A DNA stretch of 64,000 nt from Butyricimonas faecihominis. GTDB taxonomy: Bacteria > Bacteroidota > Bacteroidia > Bacteroidales > Marinifilaceae. The position numbers and the translations under genes are program-made. Positions 62,331 to 64,000 of the stretch are shown here, one piece after another. Location: assembly GCF_033096445.1 (NCBI RefSeq), contig NZ_AP028155.1, forward strand, positions 1,059,880 to 1,123,879, written 5' to 3'. The notes below the pieces were generated by a model. That model did no database searches. It was not told the origin of the DNA and worked only from the letters and a program-made list of their open reading frames with translations. Position 1 is the first letter of the stretch. Each line of letters begins with the position of its first letter.

Positions 62331-63785
62331 CCGACTTTGGCAACCAAATTATATTATCATTATAAGAAAAACCAGAAGCTCAGAAAGCTGCCCAAGGGGT
62401 GCAAGTTCAACATAATCAATTTCGTTGATGTGGAATACAGCCGCAGGGTAAATCCTATCCAGTTGAAATACATCAACAATCTTGCTGCCGCATCTGAAAC
62501 CGCAGAAACCCTGCTTGAGTCCTTACAAAAAGGCAAGAAAGAAGGAGGCGGTGGCAGTGACCAGTTCTTTCAGACATCCGCTGTCAACTTCCTTGCCGCC
62601 TGCATCTATTTTTTCTGCAACTGGGGCAAAGAACCCTACGACAAGGACGGTAATATGCTCACGGCAGAGAAGGTACAGGACAAACAGACCAAGCGGATGA
62701 TACCCACCGGACGGGTGTTCAATTCCGCAGGTGAGGAAGTGGAACCGGCTTATTGGCTCGGAAAGTATTCCGATATGCCACATATCCTGTCATTCCTCAA
62801 TGAGAGTTACCAGACAATTTTCGAGGTATTGGAGACCGACAACGAGGTGGCACCGTTGCTCGGTCCGTTTCAAACCGCCCTGAAGAACAAGGCAATGGAA
62901 CAGTTGGAAGGTATGATCGGTACGCTGCGTGTCTATACCTCTCGCCTTGCCACCAAGGAAAGCTACTGGATATTCCACAAGGACGGTGACGACTTCGACT
63001 TGAAAGTCTCTGACCCCAAGAATCCCTCTTACCTGTTGATAGCCAATGATCCGGAAATGGAAAGCATCATCGGTGCGCTGAACGCCCTTATCCTTAATCG
63101 TCTGGTTACACGAGTGAACACGGGACAAGGCAAGAATATCCCGGTAAGCATCATCGTGGATGAGTTGCCTACCCTGTATTTTCACAAGATAGACCGCCTT
63201 ATCGGTACGGCACGAAGTAACAAGGTGTCAGTGGCGTTGGGATTTCAGGAGTTACCGCAGCTCGAAGCGGACTATGGCAAGGTAGGTATGCAGAAGATTA
63301 TCACTACTGTCGGCAATGTGGTCAGCGGTTCTGCCCGTTCCAAAGAGACCTTGGAATGGTTGTCATCCGACATCTTCGGTAAGGTGGTACAACTCAAAAA
63401 AGGCGTGACCATCGACCGGGACAAGACTTCCATCAACCTCAATGAGAACATGGACAGCCTTGTTCCTGCATCCAAAATCTCCGATATGCCGACCGGATGG
63501 ATATGCGGTCAGACAGCCCGTGACTTTGTGCAAACAAAAACAGGAAGCGGTGGAAGCATGAACATTCAGGAAAGCGAGGAGTTCAAGACCTCCAAGTTCT
63601 ACTGCAAGACGGATTTCGATATGAAGGAGATAAAAAAGGAGGAAGCCAGCTATGTACCGCTTCCCAAGTTTTACACCTTCAAATCAAGGGATGAACGGGA
63701 GCGCATCCTTTACAAGAACTTTGTACAAGTTGGAGAGGATGTCAAGGAAATGATACAAGAGATTCAGAAGTATAAAGTGAAATAG
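62331..63785 (+). CDS. Type IV coupling protein (VirD4/TraG-type), exon 2
   Basis: Exon 2 starts with codons for P-T-L-A-T-K and carries the remainder of the ATPase: the all-alpha domain region (ETAETLLESLQKGKKEGGGGSD, then FFQTSAVNFLAACIYF), Walker B in PVSIIVDELPTLYFH and VALGFQELPQLE. With exon 1 the full protein has 726 residues, a usual length. The open frame that runs back to 62223 on its 5' side is intron RNA (domains V and VI) and is not part of the protein. It is followed by a terminator. Confidence 0.9.
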   Translation, partial: PTLATKLYYHYKKNQKLRKLPKGCKFNIINFVDVEYSRRVNPIQLKYINNLAAASETAETLLESLQKGKKEGGGGSDQFFQTSAVNFLAACIYFFCNWGKEPYDKDGNMLTAEKVQDKQTKRMIPTGRVFNSAGEEVEPAYWLGKYSDMPHILSFLNESYQTIFEVLETDNEVAPLLGPFQTALKNKAMEQLEGMIGTLRVYTSRLATKESYWIFHKDGDDFDLKVSDPKNPSYLLIANDPEMESIIGALNALILNRLVTRVNTGQGKNIPVSIIVDELPTLYFHKIDRLIGTARSNKVSVALGFQELPQLEADYGKVGMQKIITTVGNVVSGSARSKETLEWLSSDIFGKVVQLKKGVTIDRDKTSINLNENMDSLVPASKISDMPTGWICGQTARDFVQTKTGSGGSMNIQESEEFKTSKFYCKTDFDMKEIKKEEASYVPLPKFYTFKSRDERERILYKNFVQVGEDVKEMIQEIQKYKVK

Positions 63786-63795
63786 TTTCTCTAAT

Positions 63796-63828
63796 GGGGG
63801 CAGTACCAAATTATCAGTCATTGCCCCC
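63796..63828. terminator. Hairpin terminator between the tra operon and a convergent gene
   Basis: GGGGGCA (63796-63802) pairs with TGCCCCC (63822-63828), with two more pairs possible inside (one G-U). It follows the coupling-protein stop by 10 bases. Confidence 0.75.
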
Positions 63829-63843
63829 TATTCAATTTATCAA

Positions 63844-64000
63844 TTACCAAAATCGAGGGTCTGTACTAATATCATCCCCGGAAAAATCAAATTGAATATC
63901 TTGTATCCTACCGACATATCCAACACTTCTTTTTTCTTGAAATTTTGGATATCGTTGTAAATCATCTGCATATATGCTTACATATACAGGCGTATCAAAT
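63844..64000 (-). CDS. C-terminal end of an unrecognised gene running off the window
   Basis: On the minus strand the last 51 codons of a gene are visible, ending ...GDDISTDPRFW with stop at 63844-63846. The N-terminal part is beyond the window. The segment is polar with alternating aromatic residues (TPVYVSIYADDLQRYPKFQ). The convergent terminator between it and the tra operon supports a real gene. No function can be given. Confidence 0.5.
   Translation of the reverse strand, partial: FDTPVYVSIYADDLQRYPKFQEKRSVGYVGRIQDIQFDFSGDDISTDPRFW

Larger units (their letters stand above)
29656..64000 (+). mobile_element. Integrative conjugative element (ICE), CTnDOT-like tra genes, right end outside window
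   Basis: The region from the mnmE stop to the window end has an integrase first, then excisionase-like and replication genes, and then a full Bacteroidetes-type conjugation operon (traE to traO and the coupling protein). All are on the plus strand. The left boundary is taken as the mnmE 3' end because chromosomal genes stop there and the integrase gene begins 227 bases later. The exact attL is not proven, since the right end and any direct repeat are not in view. No relaxase gene for the ICE itself is visible. Two other elements are nested in it (see 39601-47701 and 59945-62330). Confidence 0.88.

Overview
The window is a piece of a Bacteroidales chromosome. The evidence is the AT-rich -7 boxes of the TAnnTTTG type, many outer-membrane beta-barrel genes, the paired ECF sigma/anti-sigma genes, and the CTnDOT-type tra genes. 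A phosphate butyryltransferase and a [FeFe]-hydrogenase maturase (HydF) point to an anaerobic gut fermenter. A butyrate-forming genus of the Odoribacteraceae (Odoribacter/Butyricimonas) would fit, but that placement is inference.

Bases 1-29655 are ordinary chromosome. They hold a porin fragment, a single-chain aconitase-family enzyme, cutC, lipA-lipB, a cyclophilin, phosphate butyryltransferase, an MFS carrier, adk, PBP1A, a cation/proton antiporter, and a run of envelope genes (Omp85-like protein, ApbE, patatin-barrel). After these come an NtrC-like regulator without a DNA-binding domain, hydF, a four-gene ECF sigma operon, a YitT protein, a TetR regulator with a FabH-like synthase, and mnmE.

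Directly after the 3' end of mnmE an integrative conjugative element (ICE) begins and runs past the end of the window. Its left part has a tyrosine integrase with a single-base frameshift, two unrecognised genes (one with an internal duplication), two excisionase-like HTH proteins, a RecA-fold ATPase and a Toprim primase. From about 36.6 kb a long co-directional operon encodes a Bacteroidetes-type type IV secretion system: two TraE pilin-like proteins, TraF, TraG (VirB4), three exported proteins, TraJ, K, L, M, N, O, a lipoprotein, a coiled-coil membrane protein and the coupling ATPase. No relaxase for the ICE itself is visible.

Two further mobile elements sit inside the ICE, each in one of its two transfer ATPase genes. 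An 8.1-kb mobilizable element (39601-47701), bounded by the 9-bp repeat TTCCACATG, splits traG just after its Walker A motif. It carries its own HTH protein, integrase, excisionase-like protein, a wHTH protein, a hairpin-rich probable oriT, a MobV relaxase, and an opposite-strand cargo of a NERD-domain protein and two membrane or exported proteins. A complete group II intron (59945-62330) splits the coupling-protein gene, and exact splicing would restore that reading frame.

The points most worth following up are these: the precise insertion of the mobilizable element into VirB4; the array of stem-loops with a shared loop ahead of the relaxase; a C-terminal motif shared by three consecutive exported tra proteins; and a membrane-anchored coiled-coil protein ending in a domain that resembles the RNA polymerase alpha C-terminal domain.
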